Below are positions 27,494 through 37,230 of a stretch of DNA of 64,000 nt, one piece after another (positions within the stretch are counted from its first letter, which is position 1; every line of letters begins with the position of its first letter). The stretch comes from CADEED01 sp039931065 (lineage in GTDB: Bacteria > Pseudomonadota > Gammaproteobacteria > Steroidobacterales > Steroidobacteraceae), in assembly GCA_039931065.1 (NCBI GenBank), contig JBDTSP010000012.1, positions 62,001 through 126,000 of the forward strand, in the 5' to 3' direction. The notes below the pieces were generated by a model that searched no databases, had not been told where the DNA came from, and saw nothing but the letters and a program-made list of their open reading frames with translations. Both the position numbers and the translations under genes were made by a program.

Positions 27494-28015
27494 TCAATTG
27501 TTCAAGCCGAGCGAGGCAGGCCGTTCCATGTAGCCGCCAAGTCCGTCTGGAACGATTTCCACGACACTAATCTTCGAAGCCGATATCTCTGAGACCCTGC
27601 CGTCTGCCTGCCCCAGGTAATTGCCGGGGAGTACACGATGGACGAGGCCGTCTTTCGTTTTGATCAAACCGTAAGTGCGATCGGCCAAGCGCAGTGTGCC
27701 GACCATTCGCAGCGTATCGAGCGAAAACTGCTCGAGGAATTCGCGGTTGCGGCGCTGGTCCGGACGCAGCGAGCTCCCGGCACCGCCACCTGAACCGCCC
27801 GGCATGAACGGCGAGCGCATGCTCGCGGATTCATACGCGTAACTTTCATAGGGCTTGAGCTCTGGCAGCGGCTCGACGCGGCCGCCCGGCTCTTTCTTCG
27901 TGTCGGCGATGAACTGGTCGAGTTCGTCGTCCTTGCTCGAGCAACCCGATAGAGCGCTCGCGGCAAGCATCAATGCGCCGACAAGAAGCCAACTGTGTTT
28001 CTGTTTCGAAAACAT
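27494..28015 (-). CDS. pilP: Type IV pilus lipoprotein PilP
   Basis: A 173-residue inner-membrane lipoprotein that links PilN/PilO to the secretin. It has the lipobox LSGC, a flexible Gly/Ser stretch, and the C-terminal beta domain with TLRMVGTLRLADRTYGLIKT and HRVLPGNYLGQADGRV. It sits 20 bases before pilQ. Confidence 0.96.
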   Translation of the reverse strand: MFSKQKHSWLLVGALMLAASALSGCSSKDDELDQFIADTKKEPGGRVEPLPELKPYESYAYESASMRSPFMPGGSGGGAGSSLRPDQRRNREFLEQFSLDTLRMVGTLRLADRTYGLIKTKDGLVHRVLPGNYLGQADGRVSEISASKISVVEIVPDGLGGYMERPASLGLNN

Positions 28016-28038
28016 ATCCGTTACCTGTGTTTTCGCTG

Positions 28039-28680
28039 TTAACCGGCCGGCTTCGCGAGAGCCGTCTTGCCCTTCTCGGCGGCAACTTCGGCGTCGTCAA
28101 GGTAGCGGTAGGTCTTCGCCGTCAATTCGAAGGACAGAACGTCGTATGCGTCCTTGGTCTCCGGCTTGATCGCCAGCTCGCCGAGCGTGACGATACGCGG
28201 CAACGCGGCGATGCCACTGACGAACTGGCCCATCTGATGATAGGAACCGGTCAGTCTGATCTTGATCGGAAGTTCGGCGTAGAAATCCTTCTTCACTTCC
28301 GCGGAAGGCTGGAAAAGTTTCTCTTCGAGACCAGCGCCAACGCCGACCTGTGAAATGTCGACTAGCAGGTTCGGCACTTCGGTGCGGCCCGGCAACTGCC
28401 GCAACAACGCACCGAACGAGCGCTCGATATCGGCGAGCTGCTGCTGGTACACCGCGAGATTCACGGCCTTCGAGTGTTTGGTCTTGAAGGTATTGCGCAG
28501 CTCCTGTTCTTCGGACGTCGCCTGATCAAGGCGCGGTTTCTGATCGCTCCACACAAAGAAGTAGAAGAGCACCGCGGACAGGATCACGAAGCACAGTGCC
28601 ACCGTGCCCGCGCGTACCGGCAGCGGCCAGCGCCCCGGGTCATTCGGATCAAGTGACTTGATATCGTCAAGAATGCTCAT
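28039..28680 (-). CDS. pilO: Type IV pilus assembly protein PilO
   Basis: A 213-residue bitopic protein of the alignment complex. A single span follows a short cytosolic start that includes LDPNDPGRWP (typical of PilO); then a coiled coil (about 50-95) and a ferredoxin-like domain containing TGSYHQMGQFVSGIAALPRI. It starts two bases after pilN and dimerises with PilN in known systems. Confidence 0.96.
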   Translation of the reverse strand: MSILDDIKSLDPNDPGRWPLPVRAGTVALCFVILSAVLFYFFVWSDQKPRLDQATSEEQELRNTFKTKHSKAVNLAVYQQQLADIERSFGALLRQLPGRTEVPNLLVDISQVGVGAGLEEKLFQPSAEVKKDFYAELPIKIRLTGSYHQMGQFVSGIAALPRIVTLGELAIKPETKDAYDVLSFELTAKTYRYLDDAEVAAEKGKTALAKPAG

Positions 28681-28682
28681 TG

Positions 28683-29285
28683 TTAGCCCCCCGCGGACGC
28701 GATGCGTCGCTTGGGTTTATTCGGATCTACGGCATCGGGCTCTGCTGGGGCGCCCGACTGATCGGCGTACAACACGAAGCTCGCGCCGGCGGTCGTACTC
28801 TTTTCGGTGCGCACCACCTCGAGCTCGGGGTTCTTGAGATAACTGGAGCCGTCAATATTGCGCATGAAGGCGGAAACGCGCGTGGAAGATTGCGCGACTC
28901 CCTCGAATTTCAGGCGATTGCCCGTCTGCGTGATACCGGTCAGGTAGACGCCATCCGGCAACTGCTTCGAGATCTCGTCGAACACGTGGACGATTTCCGG
29001 ACGCGAACGCTGCAGCTTCTCGATGACGTCCATGCGCGCGATGAAACGCGCCTTGTCGGCTTCGAGGCTGTTGATCTTCTCGATCTGCTTGTCGAGCTCG
29101 GCGATTTCGCCCTTGAGAGTCTGGTTGCGTGCGTCCTGCGCGCCGACCATCGAATCCATCAGGAGGTAACCGACGAACGCAGTGAGGCAGGCGCCGATCG
29201 CCGCGCCGCCGAGCCAGACGAGGAAGCGGAGCTTGCGCTCCTTGCGTTGTTCGTCGCGCCAGGGAAGTAGGTTTATGCGAGGCAT
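28683..29285 (-). CDS. pilN: Type IV pilus assembly protein PilN
   Basis: A 200-residue bitopic protein. The N-terminal INLLPWRDEQRKERK motif binds PilM in known systems; a membrane span and a coiled coil (about 50-85) follow, then a periplasmic ferredoxin-like domain. Its ATG touches the pilM stop (one-base overlap), so translation is coupled. Confidence 0.97.
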   Translation of the reverse strand: MPRINLLPWRDEQRKERKLRFLVWLGGAAIGACLTAFVGYLLMDSMVGAQDARNQTLKGEIAELDKQIEKINSLEADKARFIARMDVIEKLQRSRPEIVHVFDEISKQLPDGVYLTGITQTGNRLKFEGVAQSSTRVSAFMRNIDGSSYLKNPELEVVRTEKSTTAGASFVLYADQSGAPAEPDAVDPNKPKRRIASAGG

Positions 29286-30349
29286 TAGTCGAAGCTCCGC
29301 AGTGCGAGTCCGCAGGCCGTGAGCAGCGCGGTCGCGTCACGGGCCACCGCCTGCGCCTTGGCGCGGGAGGAAAGTTTCATCTGCCCCAGCGGGTCGCCCT
29401 TCTCGGCGGAGATACCGACACGGCTCGAAATCACGTCGGAAACGCCCGAAATGTTGGCGCAGCCCCCGCAGATGAGGATTTTCTCGGGCTGATCGCGACC
29501 CGAACCGGAAGCCAGATAGAACTGCAGCGAGCGACTGACCTGCTGGGTCATGTCGTCGATGAATGGATCGAGCACTTCGGCCTGAAAGTTACCCGGCAAT
29601 CCGCCTTCTTTCTTGGCGCGGCCGGCTTCTTCCATCGACAGACCGTAGGTACGCATGATTTCTTCGGTGAGCTGTTGCCCGCCGAACGCGAAGTCACGCG
29701 TGTAAACAACCTTGAGGTTGCGCAACACGCTGAACGTGGTGCTGCTCGCGCCGAAGTCGACGACTGCGATGGTGCGATCGATGCCGCCATCGGGCATCTG
29801 GTGCGTCATCAGTTTGCAGGCGTTTTCCAGGGCGAAAGCTTCGACGTCGACGATTTTCGCCGTGAGACCGGCGGCGTTCACCGCGGCCTGGCGCTGCTCG
29901 ACGTTTTCAGTACGCGTGGCGACCAGCAACACGTCGTTAGTTTCAGGGTCCTTCTCGGATGGGCCTAACACCTCGAAGTCGTAGCTGACTTCGTCCATTG
30001 GAAATGGAATGTATTGGTCGGCCTGCATCTCGACCTGAGCTTCGAGATCGCGCTCGCGCAGACTGCGCGGCATCTGGATCACCTTGGTGATTGCGGCGTC
30101 ACCGGAAATCGCGATCGCGACCTCCTTGGCACCGGCTCCAGAGCGTTTTACGGCACGACGAATAGCTTCACCGACCGCTTCCGCGTCGACGATCGCCTTT
30201 TCGTTCATGGCGTTCTGAGGCGTTGGTTCCGCCGCGTACGATTCGACGCGATAGGAGCCGCCGCTCATGACCAGCTCGATCAACTTGACCGACGATGTCG
30301 TTATGTCAAGCCCGAGTACCGGACGATACTTGCGTGTTAAGAACAGCAC
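29285..30349 (-). CDS. pilM: Type IV pilus actin-like ATPase PilM
   Basis: A 354-residue cytosolic actin-fold protein, with VLGLDITTSSVKLIEL as phosphate-1 loop and DFGASSTTFSVLR as phosphate-2 loop, and CGGCANISGVSDVI near the adenosine site. It anchors PilN and links the alignment complex to the pilus motors. First gene of the operon, divergent from the PBP1A gene, as in Pseudomonas. Confidence 0.97.
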   Translation of the reverse strand: MLFLTRKYRPVLGLDITTSSVKLIELVMSGGSYRVESYAAEPTPQNAMNEKAIVDAEAVGEAIRRAVKRSGAGAKEVAIAISGDAAITKVIQMPRSLRERDLEAQVEMQADQYIPFPMDEVSYDFEVLGPSEKDPETNDVLLVATRTENVEQRQAAVNAAGLTAKIVDVEAFALENACKLMTHQMPDGGIDRTIAVVDFGASSTTFSVLRNLKVVYTRDFAFGGQQLTEEIMRTYGLSMEEAGRAKKEGGLPGNFQAEVLDPFIDDMTQQVSRSLQFYLASGSGRDQPEKILICGGCANISGVSDVISSRVGISAEKGDPLGQMKLSSRAKAQAVARDATALLTACGLALRSFD

Positions 30350-30723
30350 TTTCGCAGTCCTTTCATAGTGTTATAGCGAGAATCGCCTGACCAGTCTTAA
30401 TCCCGAGACACTATATATCAGCGTGAAGTTAAATTGAACGAGACGCTCCTCACGAAACTAACGGAATCCTCGGGATACCCCTTGGAAGCCCGTTTCGGGC
30501 AGGGAACTCACCATGCAGGGGCACGGGCATTGGAACCAGACGGCAGTTGTCCGTATCAACCCGAACTGTGAAGTATTCGAGCCGGCAACCCCGCTGTCGT
30601 AGGCCAATGCGCTGACCCTTAGACCGGAAGCTTTGCGTCCCCACCTTTCGGTGAGTATGCATATCGACGGTTGTTACTATGCATAGGGCTATTTGACCGC
30701 GCAACTGACGAGACCCAGATTCT
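30350..30723. promoter_or_regulatory. Divergent promoter region between pilM and PBP1A
   Basis: 374 bases without a gene. On the pilM side a TATAAC-like -10 element lies close to the start (read on the minus strand, about 30370-30377) and TATATA lies at 30413-30418. On the PBP1A side two copies of the palindrome TATGCATA (30656-30663 and 30678-30685) are centred 22 bases apart, two helical turns, about 40-60 bases before the GTG start. That spacing suggests a protein-binding site. Confidence 0.55.
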
Positions 30724-33213
30724 GTGAAGCCAAACTACTTTCGATTGTTCGCGCAGGCGGTCATGGGTGTGACGGCAATCACGCTTGCGGTCGTTTACGC
30801 CTTTGTTTGCAGCTACGTCTACCTGGAACCGACGTTGCCGACCGTAACCGCGATGAAAAACAACGAGCTTGCGGTGCCCTTGAGGGTCTATACCCGGTCC
30901 GGCGATCTGATCGCCCAGATTGGGGAGCAGCGCCGCAACCCGGTGAAGTACGACCAGATCCCCCTCATCGTCCGCCAGGCTTTCATCGCGGCGGAAGACG
31001 ACCGCTTCTTCGAACATCATGGGTTCGATTGGCAGGGCATCCTGCGCACCTTGTTTGTGAACGCGACCACGGGGGAACTGCAGGGCGCCAGCACGATCAC
31101 CATGCAGGCGGCGCGCAGCGCGTTTTTCACGCAGGAACAGACTGTACGCCGCAAGTTGCAGGAGGTGTTCGTCACCTACCGGCTCGAGCGCGAGTTCACC
31201 AAGCCGGAGATCCTCGCGTTGTATCTCAACGTGATTTTTTTCGGACAACGCTCGTACGGCGTGGCATCGGCGGCGGAGACCTATTTCGGCAAGCCGCTCG
31301 ATCAACTCACGCTCGGCGAGGCAGCGACGCTCGCACGCGTTCCGCAGTGGCCTTCCCGTTACAACCCGATCACGAATCCCACCGGCGCAGCCGAGCGCCG
31401 CGGCTACGTGCTGCGCCGCATGCGCGAACTCGGGTTCATCGACGCGGCCGCCGCCGAGACGGCCTCGCACGAAGTAGTTAGAGCCGAGTCGCACCGCGCG
31501 CTCGCCGACGTCGAGGCGCCATACGTCGCCGAGATGGTGCGGCTGGACATCGTCAAGCGTTTCGGCGCCGCGGCGCAGGACGCCGGCTACAAGGTCTACA
31601 CCACGCTCGACGGCCGCCTGCAAACCTCGGCGAATCGCGCTCTGCGAATCGGGCTGGTCGACTACGACCGCAGGCAGGGTTGGCGCGGCGCAACCAACAA
31701 GGTCGAGCTTTCGGGCAACGAAACTCCCGAAGCGCTGGAATTGCTGCTCGATGAGTACGGCAGCGTCGGCATACTGCAGCCGGCGATCGTCAAGAACGTG
31801 AGCGAAAAGCAGGCCCAGGTGTTCATCAAGGGCGCGGGCAACTCGACCATCGAATGGGCGGGCATGTCGTGGGCGAAGCGCCGAAAAGACGGCGCCCCCC
31901 TCGGACCAGACCCCAAGACGGCCGCTGAAATCATGGCGCGCGGTGACGTGGTGTACGTCATTCGAGAGAAGGCCGATGCGCCAGCAGCCCTCGCGCAGAT
32001 ACCAGACGCGGAAAGTGCACTCGTCGCGCTCGATCCGAACAATGGCGCCATCCTTTCACTGGTCGGCGGCTTCGACTACTTCGACAAGAGCCTGGGCAAA
32101 TTCAATCGCGTGACGATGGCGCACCGGCAACCTGGTTCGGGTTTCAAGCCGTTCATGTATGCGGCCGCGTTGGCTGGCAACTTCACGCCGTCGTCGGTGA
32201 TCCTCGATGCTCCAATCATTCTCGACGACAGCAATCTCGAGGAGGTCTGGCGTCCGGAGAATTCCGGCGGTGGATTCCGTGGCCCCCTGCGACTGCGTGA
32301 AGCGCTCGTTCAATCGCGCAACCTGGTATCGATACGGCTGCTCAAGGAGATGGGCGTCAAGACCGTCATCGACTACGCGCAGAATTTCGGATTTACGAAG
32401 CAACAGCTGCCTACCAACCTGACGTTGGCACTTGGCAGCATGCCGGCGACACCCCTCGAGGTGGCACGAGGCTTTGCCGTGTTCGCCAACGGCGGGTACC
32501 GCGTCGAGCCTTTCTACATCGATCGTATCGAAGGTCCCGGTGGCGAGATCGTATTTTCCGCGGAACCCCAGACGGTGTGCGCGGAGTGTGTGCAACCCAT
32601 CGCCACTGTGAGTGATGCCGAGCGCGCCAAACAAACCGCCGTCAGCGCTACTTACGTGCCGCCCACACCGCTCGCGGGCCCTCGAACCACCGCCCCGGTC
32701 GAGCAGGTCATCACGCCACAGGTATCGTTTCTGATGAACGACATCATGCGCGAGGTGATCACGCGCGGAACGGGACGTCGCGCGCTCGCGCTCGGTCGCG
32801 CGGATCTGCGGGGCAAGACCGGAACGACCAACCTGAATTTCGACACCTGGTTCAACGGCTTCAACGACAACATCGTCGCGAGTGTGTGGGTTGGCCTCGA
32901 CGAACCGGGGCCGCTCGGGGCGGGTGAAGAAGGTGCGCGCACCGCGGTGCCGATCTGGGTCGATTACATGCGCGAAGCGTTGCGTGGTGTGCCCGAAAAA
33001 ACCCGCACGATTCCCGACGGCATCGTCGAGATGAAAGTGAACGCGGCGACGGGCGGTACGAGAAATGCCGACCTCGACCCCTTGTTCGAATATTTCCGTG
33101 CCGACATGCTGCCGACCGAAGAGGGCTACATTGGCTCCGAATCCATAGGCCCGCAGGATATTGACCCGACTTCACCGAATACGCCCCAAGGCGGAGCTGA
33201 CCCTATCTTCTAA
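30724..33213 (+). CDS. mrcA: Penicillin-binding protein 1A
   Basis: A bifunctional cell-wall synthase of 829 residues. An N-terminal span is followed by the GT51 transglycosylase with catalytic Glu in AEDDRFFEHHG, a PBP1A-type OB/linker region (about 300-415), and the transpeptidase with the active serine in GSGFKPF, SRN (QSRNLVS) and KTGTTN. It starts with GTG at 30724. The pilM-mrcA divergent layout is conserved in gammaproteobacteria. Confidence 0.96.
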   Translation: MKPNYFRLFAQAVMGVTAITLAVVYAFVCSYVYLEPTLPTVTAMKNNELAVPLRVYTRSGDLIAQIGEQRRNPVKYDQIPLIVRQAFIAAEDDRFFEHHGFDWQGILRTLFVNATTGELQGASTITMQAARSAFFTQEQTVRRKLQEVFVTYRLEREFTKPEILALYLNVIFFGQRSYGVASAAETYFGKPLDQLTLGEAATLARVPQWPSRYNPITNPTGAAERRGYVLRRMRELGFIDAAAAETASHEVVRAESHRALADVEAPYVAEMVRLDIVKRFGAAAQDAGYKVYTTLDGRLQTSANRALRIGLVDYDRRQGWRGATNKVELSGNETPEALELLLDEYGSVGILQPAIVKNVSEKQAQVFIKGAGNSTIEWAGMSWAKRRKDGAPLGPDPKTAAEIMARGDVVYVIREKADAPAALAQIPDAESALVALDPNNGAILSLVGGFDYFDKSLGKFNRVTMAHRQPGSGFKPFMYAAALAGNFTPSSVILDAPIILDDSNLEEVWRPENSGGGFRGPLRLREALVQSRNLVSIRLLKEMGVKTVIDYAQNFGFTKQQLPTNLTLALGSMPATPLEVARGFAVFANGGYRVEPFYIDRIEGPGGEIVFSAEPQTVCAECVQPIATVSDAERAKQTAVSATYVPPTPLAGPRTTAPVEQVITPQVSFLMNDIMREVITRGTGRRALALGRADLRGKTGTTNLNFDTWFNGFNDNIVASVWVGLDEPGPLGAGEEGARTAVPIWVDYMREALRGVPEKTRTIPDGIVEMKVNAATGGTRNADLDPLFEYFRADMLPTEEGYIGSESIGPQDIDPTSPNTPQGGADPIF

Positions 33214-33216
33214 GCC

Positions 33217-33843
33217 ATGAAGAAACTGCCTCCACGCGCCGAAAACCTGCGTCGCGCACTCGCCCAAGAGGCGGCGCGCATCATGTCGGAACATGGCATC
33301 CGTGATTTCCTCACGGCCAAGCGCAAGGCAGCCGAGCGGTTCGGCGTAACCGACGGTTCGGTGTTGCCAAAGAACACCGAGATCGAAGACGCCCTCGCCG
33401 AGTATCAGCGCCTCTTCGGCGGCACCAAACATGGTGAAACCCTCGCGGCCCAGCGCAACGCGGCGTTGTCTGCGATGCAGATGCTCTCGGATTTTCAGCC
33501 CCGCCTGGTCGGCTCGGTGCTGGCCGGCACCGCCACCGAACACAACGACATCCAGCTGCACTTGTTCGCGGAACGTCCCGAATCAATCACGTTCCGGCTC
33601 ATGGACTTCGGCATCGATCACGAAGTGGTGGAGCGGCGGGTTCGCTTCGGCGTGGATCGCGTGATCGCCTATCCAGGCGTGCACTTCGATTACAACGACC
33701 ACGTGGTGGATGCGACGGTATTCCCGGTGGACGGAATTCGCCAGGCGCCGGTGAGCCCGGTCGATGGAAAGCCGATGCGGCGCATCGACGCCGACGAACT
33801 GGAAGTGCTGCTGGACGTCGAGGATGCGCTGTTGACGCAGTAG
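33217..33843 (+). CDS. Uncharacterised protein with a nucleotidyltransferase-like segment
   Basis: 208 residues. The N-terminal half is helical (RAENLRRALAQEAARIM); the second half contains LVGSVLAGTATEHNDIQLHLF, which resembles the GS..D.D strand-turn of minimal nucleotidyltransferases, although only one acidic residue is clear, followed by strand-rich sequence. It starts three bases after PBP1A and is surely cotranscribed. Similar proteins occur beside other genes in proteobacteria without a known role. Function not assigned. Confidence 0.75.
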   Translation: MKKLPPRAENLRRALAQEAARIMSEHGIRDFLTAKRKAAERFGVTDGSVLPKNTEIEDALAEYQRLFGGTKHGETLAAQRNAALSAMQMLSDFQPRLVGSVLAGTATEHNDIQLHLFAERPESITFRLMDFGIDHEVVERRVRFGVDRVIAYPGVHFDYNDHVVDATVFPVDGIRQAPVSPVDGKPMRRIDADELEVLLDVEDALLTQ

Positions 33844-33853
33844 CGCCGCGCTC

Positions 33854-35149
33854 CTAACGCGTGCCGATGTCCTGGTACTGGCGCAACGTCGGGCCCGTAT
33901 AGAGCTGACGCGGACGGCCGATCCGCATGGCGGGATCTGCAATCATTTCCTGCCAGTGCGCCACCCAGCCCACGGTGCGCGCGATCGCGAACATCACGGT
34001 GAACATCGAGCGCGGGATTCCCAGCGCCGAATAGATGATGCCCGAGTAGAAATCGACGTTCGGGTAGAGCTTGCGTGCAACGAAGTATTCGTCCTTGAGC
34101 GCGGCTTCTTCGAGCTTCTGGGCGAGCTCCAGCAGCGGGTTTTCCTGCTTGCCCAATTTCTCCAGCACCTTGTGGCACATGTCGCGAATGATCTTGGCGC
34201 GCGGATCGAAGTTCTTGTAGACCCGGTGGCCGAAACCCATCAGCCGGAAATGGCTGGATTTGTCCTTGGCCATCGCGAGGTACTTCGGAATCTGCTCGGC
34301 GGTGCCGATTTCCTCCAGCATCTGCAGCACGGCTTCGTTGGCGCCACCATGCGCGGGGCCCCAGAGCGCCGACACACCGGCGGAAATTGCCGCGTAAGGA
34401 TTTGCGCCAGTCGAACCGGCGAGCCGCACGGTCGAGGTGCTGGCGTTCTGCTCGTGATCGGCATGCAGGATGAACAGCAGATCGAGCGCTTCTGCCGCGA
34501 CCGGATCCACGTTGTATTTTTCGCAGGGCACCGCGAAGAACATGTGCAACATGTTCGAGCAGTAGTCGAGATCGTTGCGGGGATAAACGAACGGCTGGCC
34601 GAGCGAATGCTTGTAAGCCGCGGCAGCAATGGTCGGCAGTTTCGCGACGATGCGGTGCGCGAAGATCTCGCGATGCCGCGGATTATGGATGTCCATCGAG
34701 TCGTGATAGAAGGCAGACATCGATGCGACCACGGCGGACACCATCGCCATCGGGTGCGCGTTGTGGTGAAAACCACCGAAAAAGCGCAGCAACGACTCGT
34801 TGATCATCGTGTGATTGCGAATGCTGTGCGTGAACTCCGCTAGTTCAGGCTTGGTCGGCAGGTTGCCGTTCAACAGTAGATAGCAGACCTCGATGAACGA
34901 GCTCTTCTCGGCCAGCTGCTCGATGGCGTAACCGCGATGCATGAGCACGCCGGCTTCGCCATCGATGTAGGTGATTTTGCTCTCGACCGCGGCGGTGGCG
35001 CCGTAGCCAGGATCGTAGGTGAACGCGCCGAATTCCTTGACCATCGGCGCGATGTCGACGACGGAAGGGCCGATCGTTCCGGAACGCACGGGCAACACGG
35101 CTTTCTTGCCGGTGGCGGGATCGAGAATCTCGAGTTTCATATCGGACAT
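33854..35149 (-). CDS. gltA: Citrate synthase (type II)
   Basis: Condenses acetyl-CoA and oxaloacetate. A 431-residue protein in the size range of the large hexameric Gram-negative enzyme, with the catalytic His region HADHEQNASTSTVRLAGS, the second His in WGPAHGGANEA, and GFGHRVYKNFDPRA. The start is put at the ATG of MSDMKLEIL; eight upstream residues look non-coding. It converges on the PBP1A operon with only ten bases between stops. Confidence 0.97.
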   Translation of the reverse strand: MSDMKLEILDPATGKKAVLPVRSGTIGPSVVDIAPMVKEFGAFTYDPGYGATAAVESKITYIDGEAGVLMHRGYAIEQLAEKSSFIEVCYLLLNGNLPTKPELAEFTHSIRNHTMINESLLRFFGGFHHNAHPMAMVSAVVASMSAFYHDSMDIHNPRHREIFAHRIVAKLPTIAAAAYKHSLGQPFVYPRNDLDYCSNMLHMFFAVPCEKYNVDPVAAEALDLLFILHADHEQNASTSTVRLAGSTGANPYAAISAGVSALWGPAHGGANEAVLQMLEEIGTAEQIPKYLAMAKDKSSHFRLMGFGHRVYKNFDPRAKIIRDMCHKVLEKLGKQENPLLELAQKLEEAALKDEYFVARKLYPNVDFYSGIIYSALGIPRSMFTVMFAIARTVGWVAHWQEMIADPAMRIGRPRQLYTGPTLRQYQDIGTR

Positions 35150-35268
35150 GAAGAAGCGGCCCTGAAAACGCACACGGCGCGTGGAAAAACCAAGTCGATA
35201 CGAGACTTACACGGCCCGAGAATGGAATCAAGGCAACGGACGCGTGAACCTGCGCGCCGTGATCGCAC

Positions 35269-36747
35269 TTACTCGACGATCTTGAACAACTGACCCGGCG
35301 CGGGCTTCTTGTTCGGATACATCGCGTTGATCAGCTCGAGGGTTTCTTTCTTGAACTTGTCCTCGGGCATTTCCGTCGCATAGTCAGACAGCTTTGTCTT
35401 GTCGGTCGCCTTCACGACCTTGATGCGATACGGCTCCGCGAGCGGAAATTCCGCTGGCCGCAGGCCGCGCAGCGTCTGCGCGATCGAGAGAATGATGCCG
35501 TCGGTCTCGGGAACGCCGTTCATCGCCGAGCGGCTCGCTCCCGCGAAGATGAATGCGCTGTCGCCGCGATACACGACCGCCCAACGAACCGGGCCCAGAC
35601 CATTGTCGATGGGTGATCCGCTGCGCGTCACGATGGTGTAGCCGTCGGTGTTTTCGGCGCCAACCAGAGGTTCACCCTTGAACACGGACGCACCCTGCAA
35701 TTTGCTCAGCAGGAATTCTCGCGGCGCCTGCTTGTCGGGTTTGCGGTCGATCATGATCTGGATCAGCGCATCTTTCTTGGGAGTGTAGGCCAGCAGCCGC
35801 TCGCGCTGATTTTCGATGGTCCAGCCGCGCGGGAAGGCGACGGTGATTCCCATGCCCGCGTGATAGAAGCGATTGTCACGCACGATGCCCTGCGCCTTGC
35901 TCGAGCCGTAGGCGATTCCATTGATGGTGGTCAGGTATTCGTCGTGGCGCTCGATCCATCCACCCTCGGGTGCCGTCTTGATGTTCGCAGAGCCCTTCGC
36001 GGCCTGAACTGCGCGCTCGTCGGGGCTCGGATGGCTCGAGAAAACACCGTGGTAGAGGCGCGGTTCCCGGCCCTCCGCCGTGGCGCGCGCGCGTTCGAAT
36101 TTCTCACCCGCCTGGAACATCGAGAAGACATGCCCGATCGATTCCGGGTCGTATCCGGCCTTGACCATGTATTTCAGGCCAAGCCGGTCGGCTTCCATCT
36201 CGTTCTCGCGGCCGTAACCCATCATCCACGCCTGGCCGCCAATGTTGGCCAATTGGCCGATCGCATTCGAGCCTGTGAGGATGGCCGCCGCCATGGCGCC
36301 GAGCGAAGCGGCAACACCGCGAGCCTGGCGGCGCGACGGATGACGCGCGGTGACATGACCGATCTCGTGCCCGAGCACGCCCGCGAGCTCCGCTTCTGAA
36401 TTCAGGTTCAGGAGCAGGCCACGATTGACGTAGACGTTGCAGCAGCCCGTCGTGAACGCATTGATCGCTTCATCGTCGATGACGAAGAATTTGAATTCCT
36501 CGTTGGGCAGATCGCTCAAGAGCGCGACGCGCTGGCCGACAATATTTACGTATTCCTGCGTTGCCTGGTCGTCGTACAGACCGAGCGCCTTGACGATTTC
36601 CTGATGATTCTTCTGGACGGTCTTTTTTTCGCCTTCCAGACCCCCGACGCCGACACTTTTGCCGCCAGTGGACGGGTTGCTCACGCACCCCAGCGCCAAC
36701 AGGCAGGACGCCGCGACGACGAACAGGGCATGACGAGAGCGCTTCAT
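35269..36747 (-). CDS. M48-family metalloprotease lipoprotein
   Basis: A 492-residue envelope protease. The lipobox LALGC puts the lipid on Cys21. The zinc motif HEIGH is at 127-131, with the third ligand in the NEMEADRLG segment further on. The C-terminal 200 residues form a separate domain (TVAFPRGWTIENQRERL onward) not typical of BepA, which has TPR repeats instead. It probably degrades misfolded outer-membrane or periplasmic proteins. The ATG at 36747 has GGAGA eight bases upstream. Confidence 0.92.
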   Translation of the reverse strand: MKRSRHALFVVAASCLLALGCVSNPSTGGKSVGVGGLEGEKKTVQKNHQEIVKALGLYDDQATQEYVNIVGQRVALLSDLPNEEFKFFVIDDEAINAFTTGCCNVYVNRGLLLNLNSEAELAGVLGHEIGHVTARHPSRRQARGVAASLGAMAAAILTGSNAIGQLANIGGQAWMMGYGRENEMEADRLGLKYMVKAGYDPESIGHVFSMFQAGEKFERARATAEGREPRLYHGVFSSHPSPDERAVQAAKGSANIKTAPEGGWIERHDEYLTTINGIAYGSSKAQGIVRDNRFYHAGMGITVAFPRGWTIENQRERLLAYTPKKDALIQIMIDRKPDKQAPREFLLSKLQGASVFKGEPLVGAENTDGYTIVTRSGSPIDNGLGPVRWAVVYRGDSAFIFAGASRSAMNGVPETDGIILSIAQTLRGLRPAEFPLAEPYRIKVVKATDKTKLSDYATEMPEDKFKKETLELINAMYPNKKPAPGQLFKIVE

Positions 36748-36837
36748 TGGTGGGTCTCCGCGGACGGGGCCGAGCGCGTATTTAACTACGATACCGCGCT
36801 GCCATAACAAGTTCCGGCGCCCCAGGCGCGCCACAGC

Positions 36838-36862
36838 AAAAAGGCGCCCGAAGGCGCCTTTG
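36838..36862 (-). terminator. Rho-independent terminator after rpmE
   Basis: AAAGGCGCC and GGCGCCTTT flank a CGAA/TTCG loop; read on the minus strand the stem is followed by TTTTTGCTG. It lies about 30 bases after the rpmE stop. Confidence 0.85.
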
Positions 36863-36891
36863 TGAGTAGCGGGTACCGCCGGAAGAGTTCT

Positions 36892-37104
36892 TCAGCGAGT
36901 CGCCGCCGCAGCATATTTCTTGCGGAATTTGTCGACGCGGCCGGCGGTGTCGACGATCTTCTGTTTGCCGGTATAGAACGGATGGCAGTTCGAGCAGACT
37001 TCGACCTGCAGATCGTGTCCCAGAGTCGAGCGCGTCTTGAACGCGTTGCCGCACGTGCATGTCACGTTGATATCGGCGTATTCAGGATGCGTGTCGGCTT
37101 TCAT
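36892..37104 (-). CDS. rpmE: 50S ribosomal protein L31, zinc-binding form
   Basis: A 70-residue ribosomal protein with the full zinc set: C-x-C in TCTCGNAF and C-x2-C in CSNCHPFYTGKQK. The presence of all cysteines marks the primary, zinc-dependent paralogue. It is monocistronic, with its own terminator and a hairpin in the leader. Confidence 0.97.
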   Translation of the reverse strand: MKADTHPEYADINVTCTCGNAFKTRSTLGHDLQVEVCSNCHPFYTGKQKIVDTAGRVDKFRKKYAAAATR

Positions 37105-37126
37105 GGAGAAACTCTCTTTTTGGTTT

Positions 37127-37144
37127 GGCTGGATTTTGCCAGCC
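37127..37144 (-). promoter_or_regulatory. Hairpin in the rpmE leader
   Basis: GGCTGG and CCAGCC pair around a six-base loop, 22 bases upstream of the rpmE start on the minus strand. L31 genes are often autoregulated through structured leaders, so this is a plausible regulatory hairpin; no family match could be tested. Confidence 0.45.
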
Positions 37145-37230
37145 TGAATTTAAAAGAACGGGGCATAGAAAAAGGGCGCGCAGTCTAGCGGGCCATGTGT
37201 GGGTTCTCAAGAGCGAAAAACAACCCGGCC

